Notes: generated by a model from the sequence alone, not told the origin. A DNA stretch of 64,000 nucleotides from Deltaproteobacteria bacterium (GCA_016928025.1 JAFGLN010000015.1:1-64000), one strand, 5' to 3'; shown: positions 9,674 to 19,348, counted from the stretch's first letter. Numbers and translations: made by a program.

Positions 9674-9962
9674 ACGGCAGATGGCCAAAACGAGGAACCC
9701 CAAAAACCATCTGCCGTCAAAGTGCAACACAGAACCCGCGCAGATTCCATTAATCAGCGGGATAATCACTAAAATACGTAAACATATAATGGGGGAATTT
9801 GATATTAAGCCTCGTAGCGCGTCATAAATCAAGCGCCCAGGATTTCAAATTCCCCCCGGTGCGGCAATTAAATTATTAACCTCCTTTACAACGCTTAATT
9901 GTCAACGCTGCTTATCGAGAAATTTACGCTATATGATCGATCAGGCGATGTCGCGTAAATTT
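9673..9962. repeat. Cluster of inverted repeats in gene-free stretch
   Basis: Three perfect inverted repeats follow one another. The first is gacggcagatgg (9673-9684) with its complement at 9707-9718. The second is gggggaatttga (9791-9802) with its complement at 9845-9856. The third is aaatttacgc (9920-9929) with its complement at 9953-9962. No convincing coding sequence overlaps them. From 9963 to about 10330 I see only A/T-rich sequence. Confidence 0.6.
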
Positions 9963-10333
9963 AACCCTTTACATTCATCCCATCGCTAAGGTCGGTTAGG
10001 GAAACGAGTAAGGAAATAGTTAAAATTGGTGCGGTTCTTTCTATCCCCTTTCACGATCTATAAGTTTAAATAATTAACTTTCCACACTCTCTTTCAATTC
10101 ACCGCATTCATCAAAGTGAATCAGTTTCTCAATTCGTATCTTAATAACTACATTAAACATGCCAAAATGAAACGATCCAGCAGCAAAATATCATTTACAA
10201 GATATTACAGCATGTTACGATCATTGTTGTCCTAAAATGATTGGATGACGGAATAAAAAAAGTGATACAACATGTCATGCTGATATATAGATATGGAATA
10301 AATTTGTACTTAAATTATGCAATATCAAATAGT

Positions 10334-10388
10334 TAATCGAACTATGCCATGATGGCATATAACATGTCATTATGGCATAGTTCGATTA
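10334..10388 (-). repeat. 17-bp inverted repeat overlapping the response-regulator 3' end
   Basis: Arms 10334-10350 and 10372-10388 (taatcgaactatgccat and its complement) are perfect. The right arm encodes the last codons and stop of the response regulator (RTMP stop). It may act as a terminator on the minus strand, although no long T-run follows. The loop contains a further copy of atggcata. Confidence 0.6.
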
Positions 10389-11761
10389 CAATCGAATAAT
10401 TTTAACTTTCTCTGGAGTGTGCGCAATCCTATCCCGAGAATCCTGGCGGCCTGGGTACGGTTATGCCCCGTTGATTCAAGAACATGCATGATATGTTGTT
10501 TTTCAATTTCATCCAAAGGCATGAGGCCGACACCTCTTTTTCCGGCAGGGGGACGAAACGATTTTATTTCTTGCGCTGAAGCGAGACTCAGAAAAGGTTC
10601 TTCTTCAAGAAGAACGGTCTTGGCGATAATATTTTCCAGTTCCCGCACATTCCCTGGGTACGGATAATCTAAAAGGCACTCCACCAAATCAGGATCTATT
10701 GTTTGAATATTCTTATCGTTTTTTTCAGCATGACGCCGCAGGAAATGCCGGGCCAATGGTAAAATATCGTCTTTTCGCTCTCTCAGCGGAGGTATATTAA
10801 TGTGGAACATATTCAGACGAAAAAACAAATCCTTGCGGAATCGCCCATTTTTTATTTCTTCTTCGATGTCGGCGTTAGTGGCCGAAATGACTCTTACATC
10901 GACATTTCTTGATTCCGTGCTTCCCAGCCTGTACAGTTCGCGTTCCTCGATTACCCGAAGCATTTTACCCTGCAGGGCCTGTTCCAGTTCAGTAATCTCG
11001 TCAAGGAAAAGAGTCCCCCCCTGAGCCGCTTCGAAGAAGCCCTTTTTTTCACTAAAAGCACCGGTATAGGCGCCCTTAACATGACCGAAGAAGTCATCTT
11101 CAAAAAGCGTTTTGCTGAAGGATGCCATATTAACAGCCACAAAGTTGCCGTTTGATCGGTTACTCAGATTATGGATGATTCGGGCCAGCATTTCTTTACC
11201 GGTTCCCGACTCACCCGTAAGGACTACATTATAATCTGTAGGAGCGGCGATTTCGGCCTGATGAAAAACCATAGCCATGGCCTGATCTTCGGCAACCATC
11301 GCTTCAAACGCCGCGGGATTTTTCAAATCGGTGTATGATGGTTTTTTTTCGAACAAGGCCAATTTATTGCGCAAATTGTATCGTTCCAGCGCCCGATTGA
11401 CGGTAATGATTAATTTTTCGCTGTTGACGGGTTTAACCAGATAATCAAACGCACCATACTTCATGGCTTGGACGGCATGCGATACATCATCAACGGCTGT
11501 TATGATGATACATTCTGTGGTCGGAAATTCTTCCTTGACCTGCCGGAGAATGTCCATGCCGCCGATATGGGGCATAATGAGATCCAGCACCAGCAGGTGA
11601 AAACTATTTGTTCTGACTAAATCCATAACCGTTCGGCTGTCGGCCACGACCATCGGTTCCGGCAATCCCGAACTGGCGATGGTTGCTTTAATGCTCAGAA
11701 GAAGCCCGATATCATCATCAACGACCAATACCCGATTTTCCAAACCAGGAGAAGATTTCAT
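10370..11761 (-). CDS. NtrC-family sigma-54-dependent response regulator
   Basis: 463 residues with the classic three-part layout. The receiver domain (1-125) has acidic pocket VDDD and phospho-acceptor Asp60 in LVLDLIMP. The AAA+ sigma-54 activation domain (about 155-385) has Walker A GESGTGKE (183-190) and Walker B GTLFLDE. A Fis-type helix-turn-helix follows at the C-terminus (NRTQAARILGIGLRTLQRKL). The sigma-54 contact loop reads GAYTGA rather than the usual GAFTGA, a conservative Phe-to-Tyr change. The gene starts 19 bases after the stop of the histidine kinase, so the two form a kinase-regulator operon. The regulated promoters are unknown. Confidence 0.95.
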   Translation of the reverse strand: MKSSPGLENRVLVVDDDIGLLLSIKATIASSGLPEPMVVADSRTVMDLVRTNSFHLLVLDLIMPHIGGMDILRQVKEEFPTTECIIITAVDDVSHAVQAMKYGAFDYLVKPVNSEKLIITVNRALERYNLRNKLALFEKKPSYTDLKNPAAFEAMVAEDQAMAMVFHQAEIAAPTDYNVVLTGESGTGKEMLARIIHNLSNRSNGNFVAVNMASFSKTLFEDDFFGHVKGAYTGAFSEKKGFFEAAQGGTLFLDEITELEQALQGKMLRVIEERELYRLGSTESRNVDVRVISATNADIEEEIKNGRFRKDLFFRLNMFHINIPPLRERKDDILPLARHFLRRHAEKNDKNIQTIDPDLVECLLDYPYPGNVRELENIIAKTVLLEEEPFLSLASAQEIKSFRPPAGKRGVGLMPLDEIEKQHIMHVLESTGHNRTQAARILGIGLRTLQRKLKLFDCNRTMP

Positions 11762-11780
11762 TGTTTATTCAACGCCCCCA

Positions 11781-14700
11781 TCACGTTTCTATGGAAGGAA
11801 ACATTAACAAAAAGGTGGTTCCTTTTCCCTTTTTGCTTTCAAATGTGATGCTGCCTCCATGGGCCTCAACAATATTATAGGTAATGGAAAGGCCTAGGCC
11901 GATACCTCCCTCGACCTGCTTGTTAGAGACAAAAGGATCAAATATCTTGTCTGCGATTGAGGGATCGATACCTTGACCGTTATCCGATATGGAAACAAAC
12001 ACACATCGATCCTTTTTCTTCAGGCCGGTGGTAATTTCTACCCTACCGTTTTCCTTATCAATAGACTGGATAGCGTTCAAAATGATGTTTATCACGCTTT
12101 GCTCAATGCTGCTCAAATCTCCTTCAATCAGCGGGATATGCACTCCGAGGTCCACATTTAATTCGATCCTTGACGTTTTTAGAGGCATTCGGATGAGTCT
12201 AAGGGCGTTGGTCACCGCTTCATTGATCTGTATGGGACGCCTATCGGTGATATTGGAACGCCTGGCAAAATCTTTTAAATTACCGACTGTTTTAGCCACT
12301 CGATTGGCTGCAAGATCCATATCAGACAAAAGCTGCGGTAAATTATTTTCTAAAAATTCATAGGTCAGGCCGCCATACTTTCTGTCCGGCGATTTTTCGG
12401 CCTGTTCTTTAAGATCAGGTAGCACGTCATGCCAGATTTTTTGCAGAAGGGGTATGTCAAAAATAATTTTATTGACCGGGTTGTTGATCTCATGGGCAAC
12501 GCCGGCCACCAAAGTTCCCATGGTTTCCATTTTCTGGGCGTGGCGAAGCTGAGCTTCCAACTGCTTTCTTTCTTCCTCCGCCCGCTTATGTTCCGTAATG
12601 TCTTCACCGGAGCCAAGAGTGCCGATGATCTTTTGGGTTTCATCCGTTAATACCGTGTTGTGCCACGCAATCGTTCTTTCCTCTCCGGTCTTTGTCAAGA
12701 CAGGATTTTCAAAATATTCGACTGTTGCAAGTTTTCCTTCTATCAACTCCTGAAAAACAGATTGGACTTCATCGCGAATCCGCTCCGGAAGAAATCTGTC
12801 GAACCAGTTCTGCCCCAATATTTCTTCTTCACGATAGCCCAGAACATCGCAACCTTTTTTATTGATCAGGGCAACGGATTGATCTTTATTGATGGCAACC
12901 AATATGACTTCCGCAACGTCAAGGTATTTTTGCGCCCGGTCCCTCTCCTGCTGCAACACCTCCCTCGTCCGTCGGCGCTCCGTAATGTCAACATTGGTCC
13001 CCACCATTCTCGTCGCATTTCCTTCATGATCGCGGCTGACAATCTTGCCCCTCCATAAGAGCCATTTCCATTCGCCGGATTTCGCTTTCATGCGAAATTC
13101 CATTTCAAAGGTCTCCGATGTATCCTTCATAAGATGTAGATATTTCGGAGGGGCATACTCCCGGTCATCAGGATGAATAAGATCGATCCATGTCTCCAGG
13201 GTGGACGGCATTTCATAGGGCTTATAACCGAGCATCGTATAGAAGCGAGGGCTGAAATAGATCTCGTTTATCAGAAGATTCCAATCCCATAAACCGTCAT
13301 AAGTTGCTTCCAGTGTCAACTTCAGACGTTCTTCGCTTTCACGGAGCGCATCTTCCGCCTGTTTTCGGTCCGTAATGTCCTGTCCCTGAGCCAGGGTGGC
13401 AATGACTGTTTTCCCATCATCGACATAGGTGTTATAAGAATTCCAAAAAACAGTGCGGATGTTGCCGTCTTTGCGTCGGACAGGAATCTCTTCCGCTTCC
13501 CAGTTTCCCTCACCCTTGGACGCCTTCTCAACCTTCAGCAGAGAAGACGCACGGGTATTGTCGGGAAATAGAATGTCAATGGGCTGACCGATTATTTCAT
13601 CTTCGGACCAACCACTCATTTTTTCAAAAAAACGATTGATTATGGTTACCCTTTGAGCGGGGTCCCAGACCATGATGGGTGCGTTGGCCGATCGTATCAA
13701 ATTATCCAGATAGTCTGTTGTTTCCTTCAATTCATTTGTTCTTTTCTTAACCTCTCTTTCGAGGGAATAGGACCAACGATAGGCGGAAACGGAAAGAAAA
13801 GACCCGGCTGATATGAGGATGAGCAGAACAAAACCGAATCCAAACACGGCCTCCCGGGCCGCAGCCCGAATGATTCGATCCACTTCAGTGACGGGAGCGG
13901 CAACGGATACAGACCATAACTGATCGACAATGCGGGCCGGTGAATAAGCTATCAACTTTTCTATGTGACCGGTCTGCCCCCGGTGCCAGCCGGAAACATA
14001 GCGTCCTATCCCTTCATTGCCGGCCAGCACACTTCTCTGGATTTGATTGATGGATTCAAAGGTCAGATCGGGACTCTTTTCCGTGCGGATATTGAAAGCA
14101 TCTTGGCCGACAAACTCTTTTTCATAGTGGGCGATAAAATAACCCTCGTGATTGATTAACCAGGCATAGCCGGTTTCTCCCGATACAATGGGTTCAATAA
14201 ACACACGAAAAATATCATCAATATCAAATGAAACAACCAGAGCTCCTCGGAAACGGCTTTTGTCATTTTCTTTTCCATCGGTTCGAAAAATGGGAACGGA
14301 CATTCTGATCCGCTTCTCATTCCGCTCATTGATGATGATGCCGGAAATAGAGACACCTGTCGCTTGCTTTGTTTTTATGAAGAAAGCATCATGACTGTAG
14401 TCCCGATTAATGAGTTTTTGCCGCCAGTCGCTGAAAGGATAAATAAAACGCAAAATGCCAGTCTCATCCAAATACCGGATCGATGTCCGTGGGAGAAAAC
14501 CTTCATACATATTTTGTAGATGCTCAATCCCATCGGGATACATGTTCTGAATCGACGGCAACTTGACGGCGGTGGAAAGAGAGGTGCTGACCTCGGTGAA
14601 ATAGGTTTCGATACTGTTGGCGGTTGATCGGGCCAGAATCAGTTGCTGCTTATTGAATTGATCCAAGGCGGTAAGCCGGCTTTCATAAAAAGCACGCCTT

Positions 14701-14837
14701 CCGAATAACACCGTGATGGCAACAGCAAGGAGTGTAAACGCGATGATAACGCCCATCAACCACCATGACGGTTTTCCGGAACCTTTAAGGAAATGAAGGC
14801 TCTCTATTTTTTTTGAAAATCGCTCGACTCCACGCAT
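11781..14837 (-). CDS. Membrane sensor histidine kinase with Cache and PAS domains
   Basis: 1018 residues. A membrane helix near 26-46 and another near 340-365 bracket a large periplasmic double-Cache-type sensor domain. Then come three PAS/PAC units, marked by repeated GQDITDRKQAE, GTNVDITERRR and GSGEDITEHKRAE endings. The kinase core has the phospho-acceptor His782 in AGVAHEINNPV. The HATPase domain has N box NIILNAIQSI, G1 DNGQGID and G2 GGIGLGLSI. The HEINNPV form is typical of NtrB-like kinases that partner NtrC-type regulators, consistent with the gene immediately downstream. The sensed ligand is unknown, although Cache domains commonly bind small organic acids or amino acids. Confidence 0.95.
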   Translation of the reverse strand: MRGVERFSKKIESLHFLKGSGKPSWWLMGVIIAFTLLAVAITVLFGRRAFYESRLTALDQFNKQQLILARSTANSIETYFTEVSTSLSTAVKLPSIQNMYPDGIEHLQNMYEGFLPRTSIRYLDETGILRFIYPFSDWRQKLINRDYSHDAFFIKTKQATGVSISGIIINERNEKRIRMSVPIFRTDGKENDKSRFRGALVVSFDIDDIFRVFIEPIVSGETGYAWLINHEGYFIAHYEKEFVGQDAFNIRTEKSPDLTFESINQIQRSVLAGNEGIGRYVSGWHRGQTGHIEKLIAYSPARIVDQLWSVSVAAPVTEVDRIIRAAAREAVFGFGFVLLILISAGSFLSVSAYRWSYSLEREVKKRTNELKETTDYLDNLIRSANAPIMVWDPAQRVTIINRFFEKMSGWSEDEIIGQPIDILFPDNTRASSLLKVEKASKGEGNWEAEEIPVRRKDGNIRTVFWNSYNTYVDDGKTVIATLAQGQDITDRKQAEDALRESEERLKLTLEATYDGLWDWNLLINEIYFSPRFYTMLGYKPYEMPSTLETWIDLIHPDDREYAPPKYLHLMKDTSETFEMEFRMKAKSGEWKWLLWRGKIVSRDHEGNATRMVGTNVDITERRRTREVLQQERDRAQKYLDVAEVILVAINKDQSVALINKKGCDVLGYREEEILGQNWFDRFLPERIRDEVQSVFQELIEGKLATVEYFENPVLTKTGEERTIAWHNTVLTDETQKIIGTLGSGEDITEHKRAEEERKQLEAQLRHAQKMETMGTLVAGVAHEINNPVNKIIFDIPLLQKIWHDVLPDLKEQAEKSPDRKYGGLTYEFLENNLPQLLSDMDLAANRVAKTVGNLKDFARRSNITDRRPIQINEAVTNALRLIRMPLKTSRIELNVDLGVHIPLIEGDLSSIEQSVINIILNAIQSIDKENGRVEITTGLKKKDRCVFVSISDNGQGIDPSIADKIFDPFVSNKQVEGGIGLGLSITYNIVEAHGGSITFESKKGKGTTFLLMFPSIET

Positions 14838-15684
14838 ATCTAAAATGCATCCGCCTCTCTGTGATGGATCCGACTTTATTTATCCGTCCTGTCCAGTCGA
14901 ATAAAGGCCGAATTATTTTATTTAGCCCGGTAAATTTATTTACAGAAGATTCACAAAACTGAGAAAACCGAAGACTACGCTATGCCATAAAATTCGCTGA
15001 TTATGAAATCATGTCATCGATGAATAATCCATTAACTATTGGCATATGATATCCAAAGTGGCCAACCAATGGAACGGGAACGGCTGTTTTCGGCCTATAA
15101 TGAATAATTTACACAGGCGGTCTCAAGCTTAAAGTTTGATACCTGAGGAAGACAATACTTATCGGGAATGTTTCTGTTGTTGCCGCAGCCCCCTTTAATT
15201 GATTTCATTAATATTAAAAATATATCACAAAACGTGATAAAAATTCGACAATTATATTTTCATCAAGAAGCGACCGCCCTTGCCGTCTTCTCATGATGGT
15301 TTGCGTATGCTTCATCATAAAAAGCTCCTCTCACTACCTCAAAATTTTATATTAATAAAAAGAGAACCGATCATTTGTTTCATCAACCCGGCAGTCCCGC
15401 ACGCACTGAGACTCAATTTGCTGACTTAAGGAGATGATAATATGTTCTTATAACGAATGGAAAAATTTTGGGAACAATCCAGGTATAAAAGCTCCTGCTT
15501 TAAAATCAATCTTTCTAAGATCCCGATAGATTTCGGTCAAGAGAGTGAAAATTTTTTCGACTTGCAAAAGTGAACCGTTAAAATGTATCTTGACCAAACG
15601 GGTCAGTTTTGAGATGGTGGGGAAAAAGTGGGGTTTTTAATTATACTCAATTGCATTTTAGGTTTTTAAACGAAAAGGAGCAGC
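14838..15684. other. Long intergenic region upstream of kinase and PilZ genes
   Basis: About 850 bases with no confident gene. It should contain the divergent promoters of the kinase operon (-) and the PilZ gene (+). Visible items are a TATCAC-N5-GTGATA operator-like palindrome (15223-15239) and a ctatgccataa site (14980-14990) that recurs at the far end of the kinase-regulator operon. A 34-codon minus-strand ORF (15214-15318) has a good AGAGGAG at the right spacing but no recognisable product. Confidence 0.5.
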
Positions 15685-16038
15685 ATGGTCGAGGAACGAA
15701 GAAAGCGAACGAGAATTCCCGTGGAATTTGATGTGAAAATAGTTTTCCGAGACCAAACGATAAAAGTTAAAACCCTGAACATCAGCATGTCCGGTATCAG
15801 GTTTAGAGGCTCGCAGGTATTTCAGGCCGGTGAAAAGTGCGCCATTCATTTGCCCCTCAGCGATGCAGCGCATCTGAGTATCGAAGCCGTCATTCTCCGT
15901 TCAAATGATCAGGAAACCGTTGTCTCATTCCAGTCCATGGATGAAGAGACTTTTTATCACCTGAAAAATATCATCCGGTATAATGCTCCCGATCCTGATC
16001 AAGTTGAAAAAGAATTGACAAAGTCGGCTTTTCCTTAA
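15685..16038 (+). CDS. PilZ-domain protein
   Basis: A 117-residue single-domain PilZ protein, the commonest type of c-di-GMP receptor. The N-terminal RRKRTRIPVEFDV supplies the RxxxR arginines and NISMSGIRF supplies the (D/N)xSxxG motif, so ligand binding is likely. The start ATG has AAAGGAG upstream. It stands alone and is convergent with the nucleoside phosphorylase gene. The output target cannot be told. Confidence 0.9.
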   Translation: MVEERRKRTRIPVEFDVKIVFRDQTIKVKTLNISMSGIRFRGSQVFQAGEKCAIHLPLSDAAHLSIEAVILRSNDQETVVSFQSMDEETFYHLKNIIRYNAPDPDQVEKELTKSAFP

Positions 16039-16074
16039 TCGGTGCCGTCCCATCACTACTCTGAGGAATAACCG

Positions 16075-16866
16075 TCATAATTTCAGGCAGCCATCAATTG
16101 ATTTCCAAAAGAGGTACTGCCGGACATCGTGGGTCGTCCAGTTCCTGTGATCCCAATCATCTCCGCTTAAGTCGTCGCCTGCATAGAGGTACTGTCCGAA
16201 CTTGACGTTCCTGAAACGGCTTACGGCAATGAAGGCGGAACATTCCATATCCACGGTTAAACATCCTTCGGATACCCGCTGATTAATCTTGTCTTTCGTC
16301 TCCCGGTAAGGGGCATCGGTCGTCCAGGTTCTCCCGATGATATAAGGCATACCGTCTGCCTTCATTTCGTCTTCAAGAACCGCAACTGCCGCATCATCCA
16401 TTTCGATGATGCGGCTTGCCGGCTGGTAATGAAAAGATGTTCCTTCATCCCTCAAGGCCGATGAGGGGATGACGATCTTCCCCGCCTGGATGTCCTTCTT
16501 AAGAACCCCGGCGCCGCCGCAGGCAACGAACCGTTTGAAGCCATAGGCGATGGCCTGTTCGAAAAAGAGGACGGCCAGAGGCGCGCCAATGCCGGAGTAA
16601 TAGATTCCCACATCTTTTCCCTTATAGGGAATGCCGTATAAAGGGAAATCACCGACGTCTTTTGCGAACCGGCCTATCTTCTTTGCTTTTTTTTCGCGAA
16701 CTACCTTCTCGACGACTTCCGGAAAGAAAGTGATGACGCAGCAGTCGGCGCCGGCAATGGGTCGCTTAAGTCCCGCCGCATTAATCAATGCGCAGGGATT
16801 GCCGTCGAAATCGGTTAATGGAATGTCCATAGGGGTAAATATTTGTTTATTGTTTTTCATCATCAT
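16075..16866 (-). CDS. Nucleoside phosphorylase, uridine-phosphorylase-like
   Basis: 263 residues of the PNP/UDP phosphorylase superfamily, which splits nucleosides with phosphate into base and ribose-1-phosphate. Visible features are the glycine-rich GIGAPLAVLFFEQ segment, the core strand FVACGGAGVLKKDIQAGKIV and the nucleoside/ribose-binding VDMECSAFIAVSRF (compare the family VEMEAAAL). The substrate could be uridine or another nucleoside; the sequence alone does not decide. Three consecutive ATGs start the ORF and no clear ribosome site separates them. It lies downstream of the acyl-CoA synthetase on the same strand after about 50 bases and may be co-transcribed. Confidence 0.85.
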   Translation of the reverse strand: MMMKNNKQIFTPMDIPLTDFDGNPCALINAAGLKRPIAGADCCVITFFPEVVEKVVREKKAKKIGRFAKDVGDFPLYGIPYKGKDVGIYYSGIGAPLAVLFFEQAIAYGFKRFVACGGAGVLKKDIQAGKIVIPSSALRDEGTSFHYQPASRIIEMDDAAVAVLEDEMKADGMPYIIGRTWTTDAPYRETKDKINQRVSEGCLTVDMECSAFIAVSRFRNVKFGQYLYAGDDLSGDDWDHRNWTTHDVRQYLFWKSIDGCLKL

Positions 16867-16919
16867 AGCGAAGAATTATATGATTCTCTGTTAATACGTT
16901 TTAATATCTTGAAGCCTTG

Positions 16920-19094
16920 TCAGTCCATATTCCGTATCAGCCAATCGTTATACTCCACCAACCGGGCCAGAACGTTGACGGCGCGCTCCGGCGTCAGGAA
17001 GGACACGCCCTTATAATCCTTGCCGGGCAGCTCTTCGACGATATTGGCCCCTTCGTAATCGAGAAGCCGGACGCCGATGATCGGCTTTTGATACTGTTCC
17101 ATCAGCCTGATGGTTTGATCGAAGAACTCTTTTTCACCGTCATCGACAAACTGCGACTGCATTTCCAGATCTTCTTTGACAAGGCCCGGATGGGCCACCG
17201 TATTGGCCTTAATCATATTAGTCACCATGTACTGCCTGCCGACGGCGCCAAGATGGATTAGGGCGTCGCACCCGTCCCATTTAACCAGTTCCTCAATGAT
17301 TCTGAATGGAATAGACGGGTCCCATTCTCCCACCAAATCGACGGGATTTGTGCGGCTCCAGTAAGGGGGAAGGATCTTGTCAATCTCGGCGATCAAATCC
17401 AACGACAATGGGGGGACTTCGAGACCTGATTCGATGCAGGCATCGGTGGCGACAACGCCCCAGCCCCCCCCGAGGGTCATGACGGCCACGCGGTTCCCTT
17501 TGGGCAAGGGCAGGGCGGAAAAGCCCGTGGACAGATCGAGAAGCTCCATGGGTCTTTTGGCCAACACGATCCCCGCCTGGCGGCAGGCGGCATTGAAGAT
17601 TTCAATATTGGATGCCAGGGCGCCCGCATGGCTCGCGGCGGCACGGTTTCCCGCGTCGGTTCGCCCGCCTTTCAAAACGATGATCGGTTTTTTCCTGGAA
17701 ACCCGGGTAGCCTCCTCGACAAATCGCCGGCCGTCCTTGACACTCTCAATGTAAAGGACGGTCGTTTTCGTCAGGTCGTCATGTTCGAAACCGCGAATGA
17801 AATCTTCGATGGTGATCATGGCTTCATTACCGGACCCGCAAAAGGCCCGGATCCCGATCTCTTCCTGTTCGGCAAAACAGATAAGTTGTGTTCCCAGATT
17901 GCCCGACTGGGAAACCAGGCCGATGGAGCCGGGTTTGGGCCAGGAGGGCGTCCCGGTGCAGTAGAATTTTGTGTGGGGATTGCAGATTCCCATCGTGTTG
18001 GGCCCCAGGATCAGGATACCGGCCTTGGCGGCTTCTTCCACGAGGTGCTGTTCCAACTGTCTTCCTTCCTCGCCCGTCTCAGCGAAACCCGATGTGATCA
18101 GAAGCATGTGTTTGATGCCCTTGGCCTGGAATTGAGGAAGCAGATTCAACACATGGGCGGCCGGCAGGGTGACGATGCCCAGGTCGACGTCGCCGGGTAT
18201 GTCCGCAATCGATTCGTAGACCGAACGGCCGAAGATCGGCTCACCTTTGACATTGACCAGATAGGTATCTCCTTCGAAGCCTCCGGCCGCACAGTTCGTA
18301 AACAGCATCTGCCCCCATTTGCCAAACTGGGCCGAGGCGCCAATAAAGGCGATCGATCGGGGCGCAAAAATTTCATGGATGTCTCGGATATCGACAGTAG
18401 GACGGCTTTTCGTGGCCTCCGGCCTTTTTCCGAGCACGATGAGGGCGTCAACTGCGGTGAGATGTCCGTCGGTGTCGGCGATAAGGGGATTGATGTCCAC
18501 CTCCGTGACATTCTCCAACTCGAGTCCGAGGCAGGCCAGGCCGACCAGCGTCTTAATGAGTTCCTCCCGGTTCACAGGTGCATCGCCGCGAAAAGCCTGC
18601 AAGACACGCTTGGTACGAAGCTCGTCAATCATGGCCTCCGCCTGCGCCTCCTTCAAGGGTGCCACACGGAAGGTCACATCCCCGATGGCCTCTGTAAAGA
18701 TGCCGCCCAGACCGAACATAATGACGGGACCAAACTGGGGATCGCAGGACAAGCCCGCCACAAATTCCCGGCGGCCGGCGATCATGGGCTGCACGAGATA
18801 ACCATCGAGGTCGGCGCCCGCCGCTTCGCCGACGGCCTGCGCGGCCGCCAGAATTTCGTCTTTATTTTTGAGATTGAGGCGAACCAGTCCCCGCTCCGTT
18901 TTGTGGGTCAGTTTGGAGCCCAATCCCTTCAGGACAGCCGGATATCCGATCTGATCGCCGAGCTTTGCGGCTTCTTCAGGCGTTGACGCAATCACCTCTT
19001 TCACGACCGGAATGCCGTAAGCGTCCAGAATCTGTTTCGCTTCCGCTTCCGTCAGGGTGAATCGGCTTTCCGCTTTTGCCTTATTGATGAGCAT
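16920..19094 (-). CDS. acd: NDP-forming acyl-CoA synthetase (acetate-CoA ligase, ADP-forming), beta-alpha fusion
   Basis: 724 residues joining both functional parts of an ADP-forming acyl-CoA synthetase. The ATP-grasp beta part comes first (about 8-225, e.g. YPAVLKGLGSKLTHKTERG), then the CoA-binding and ligase alpha part (FIGASAQFGKWGQ, GLVSQSGNLG). The phospho-histidine site is SHAGALASN, near residue 490. The enzyme interconverts acyl-CoA, ADP and phosphate with acid, CoA and ATP, so in an anaerobe it can make ATP from acyl-CoA. The acid is not known. GAGGGTAAG precedes the ATG. The 5' leader contains paired hairpins that could regulate it. A second gene of this family, lacking the ATP-grasp part, lies at 59.7-61.1 kb. 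Confidence 0.93.
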   Translation of the reverse strand: MLINKAKAESRFTLTEAEAKQILDAYGIPVVKEVIASTPEEAAKLGDQIGYPAVLKGLGSKLTHKTERGLVRLNLKNKDEILAAAQAVGEAAGADLDGYLVQPMIAGRREFVAGLSCDPQFGPVIMFGLGGIFTEAIGDVTFRVAPLKEAQAEAMIDELRTKRVLQAFRGDAPVNREELIKTLVGLACLGLELENVTEVDINPLIADTDGHLTAVDALIVLGKRPEATKSRPTVDIRDIHEIFAPRSIAFIGASAQFGKWGQMLFTNCAAGGFEGDTYLVNVKGEPIFGRSVYESIADIPGDVDLGIVTLPAAHVLNLLPQFQAKGIKHMLLITSGFAETGEEGRQLEQHLVEEAAKAGILILGPNTMGICNPHTKFYCTGTPSWPKPGSIGLVSQSGNLGTQLICFAEQEEIGIRAFCGSGNEAMITIEDFIRGFEHDDLTKTTVLYIESVKDGRRFVEEATRVSRKKPIIVLKGGRTDAGNRAAASHAGALASNIEIFNAACRQAGIVLAKRPMELLDLSTGFSALPLPKGNRVAVMTLGGGWGVVATDACIESGLEVPPLSLDLIAEIDKILPPYWSRTNPVDLVGEWDPSIPFRIIEELVKWDGCDALIHLGAVGRQYMVTNMIKANTVAHPGLVKEDLEMQSQFVDDGEKEFFDQTIRLMEQYQKPIIGVRLLDYEGANIVEELPGKDYKGVSFLTPERAVNVLARLVEYNDWLIRNMD

Positions 19095-19199
19095 TTTGAC
19101 ATTTATATCTTACCCTCGTTTAATGATTTAAAGAAACGACATCGTCTTTTTTTACGGAGAAACTTTTCCCTTGTCAAAGGAATTTGTGTAAGACTATAA

Positions 19200-19340
19200 A
19201 AAAAAGCCGCTCATCTCGTAGGCGGTTTTCAGGTTAGCGATCCGCCACCGACAGCATTTTATCTTCGTCTCGGTCAAGCTCTCCAGTTAATAACAAGGCG
19301 AGTTGTCGTAATAGTATACCTGCCCTATAATTCGCTTCCA
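19200..19340 (-). promoter_or_regulatory. Structured 5' leader of the acd gene with terminator-like hairpin
   Basis: Read on the minus strand, GGCGG-N16-CCGCC is followed by CCGC-N11-GCGG and a run of eight T. The CCGC segment can pair with either partner, so an antiterminator/terminator switch is possible. An upstream ACCGA/TCGGT stem is also present. It does not match a riboswitch class that I recognise. Confidence 0.35.
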
Positions 19341-19348
19341 AAATTCAA

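Noticed and set aside
15429-15453. Tiny ORF (Met-Phe-Leu-stop) with a perfect AAGGAG
   Set aside because: Only three codons; the ribosome-site match is probably chance in A/G-rich intergenic DNA.
17628-18986. 452-codon plus-strand ORF opposite the acyl-CoA synthetase
   Set aside because: No family motifs, and it is fully antisense to a well-supported gene; long open antisense frames follow from this genome's codon bias.
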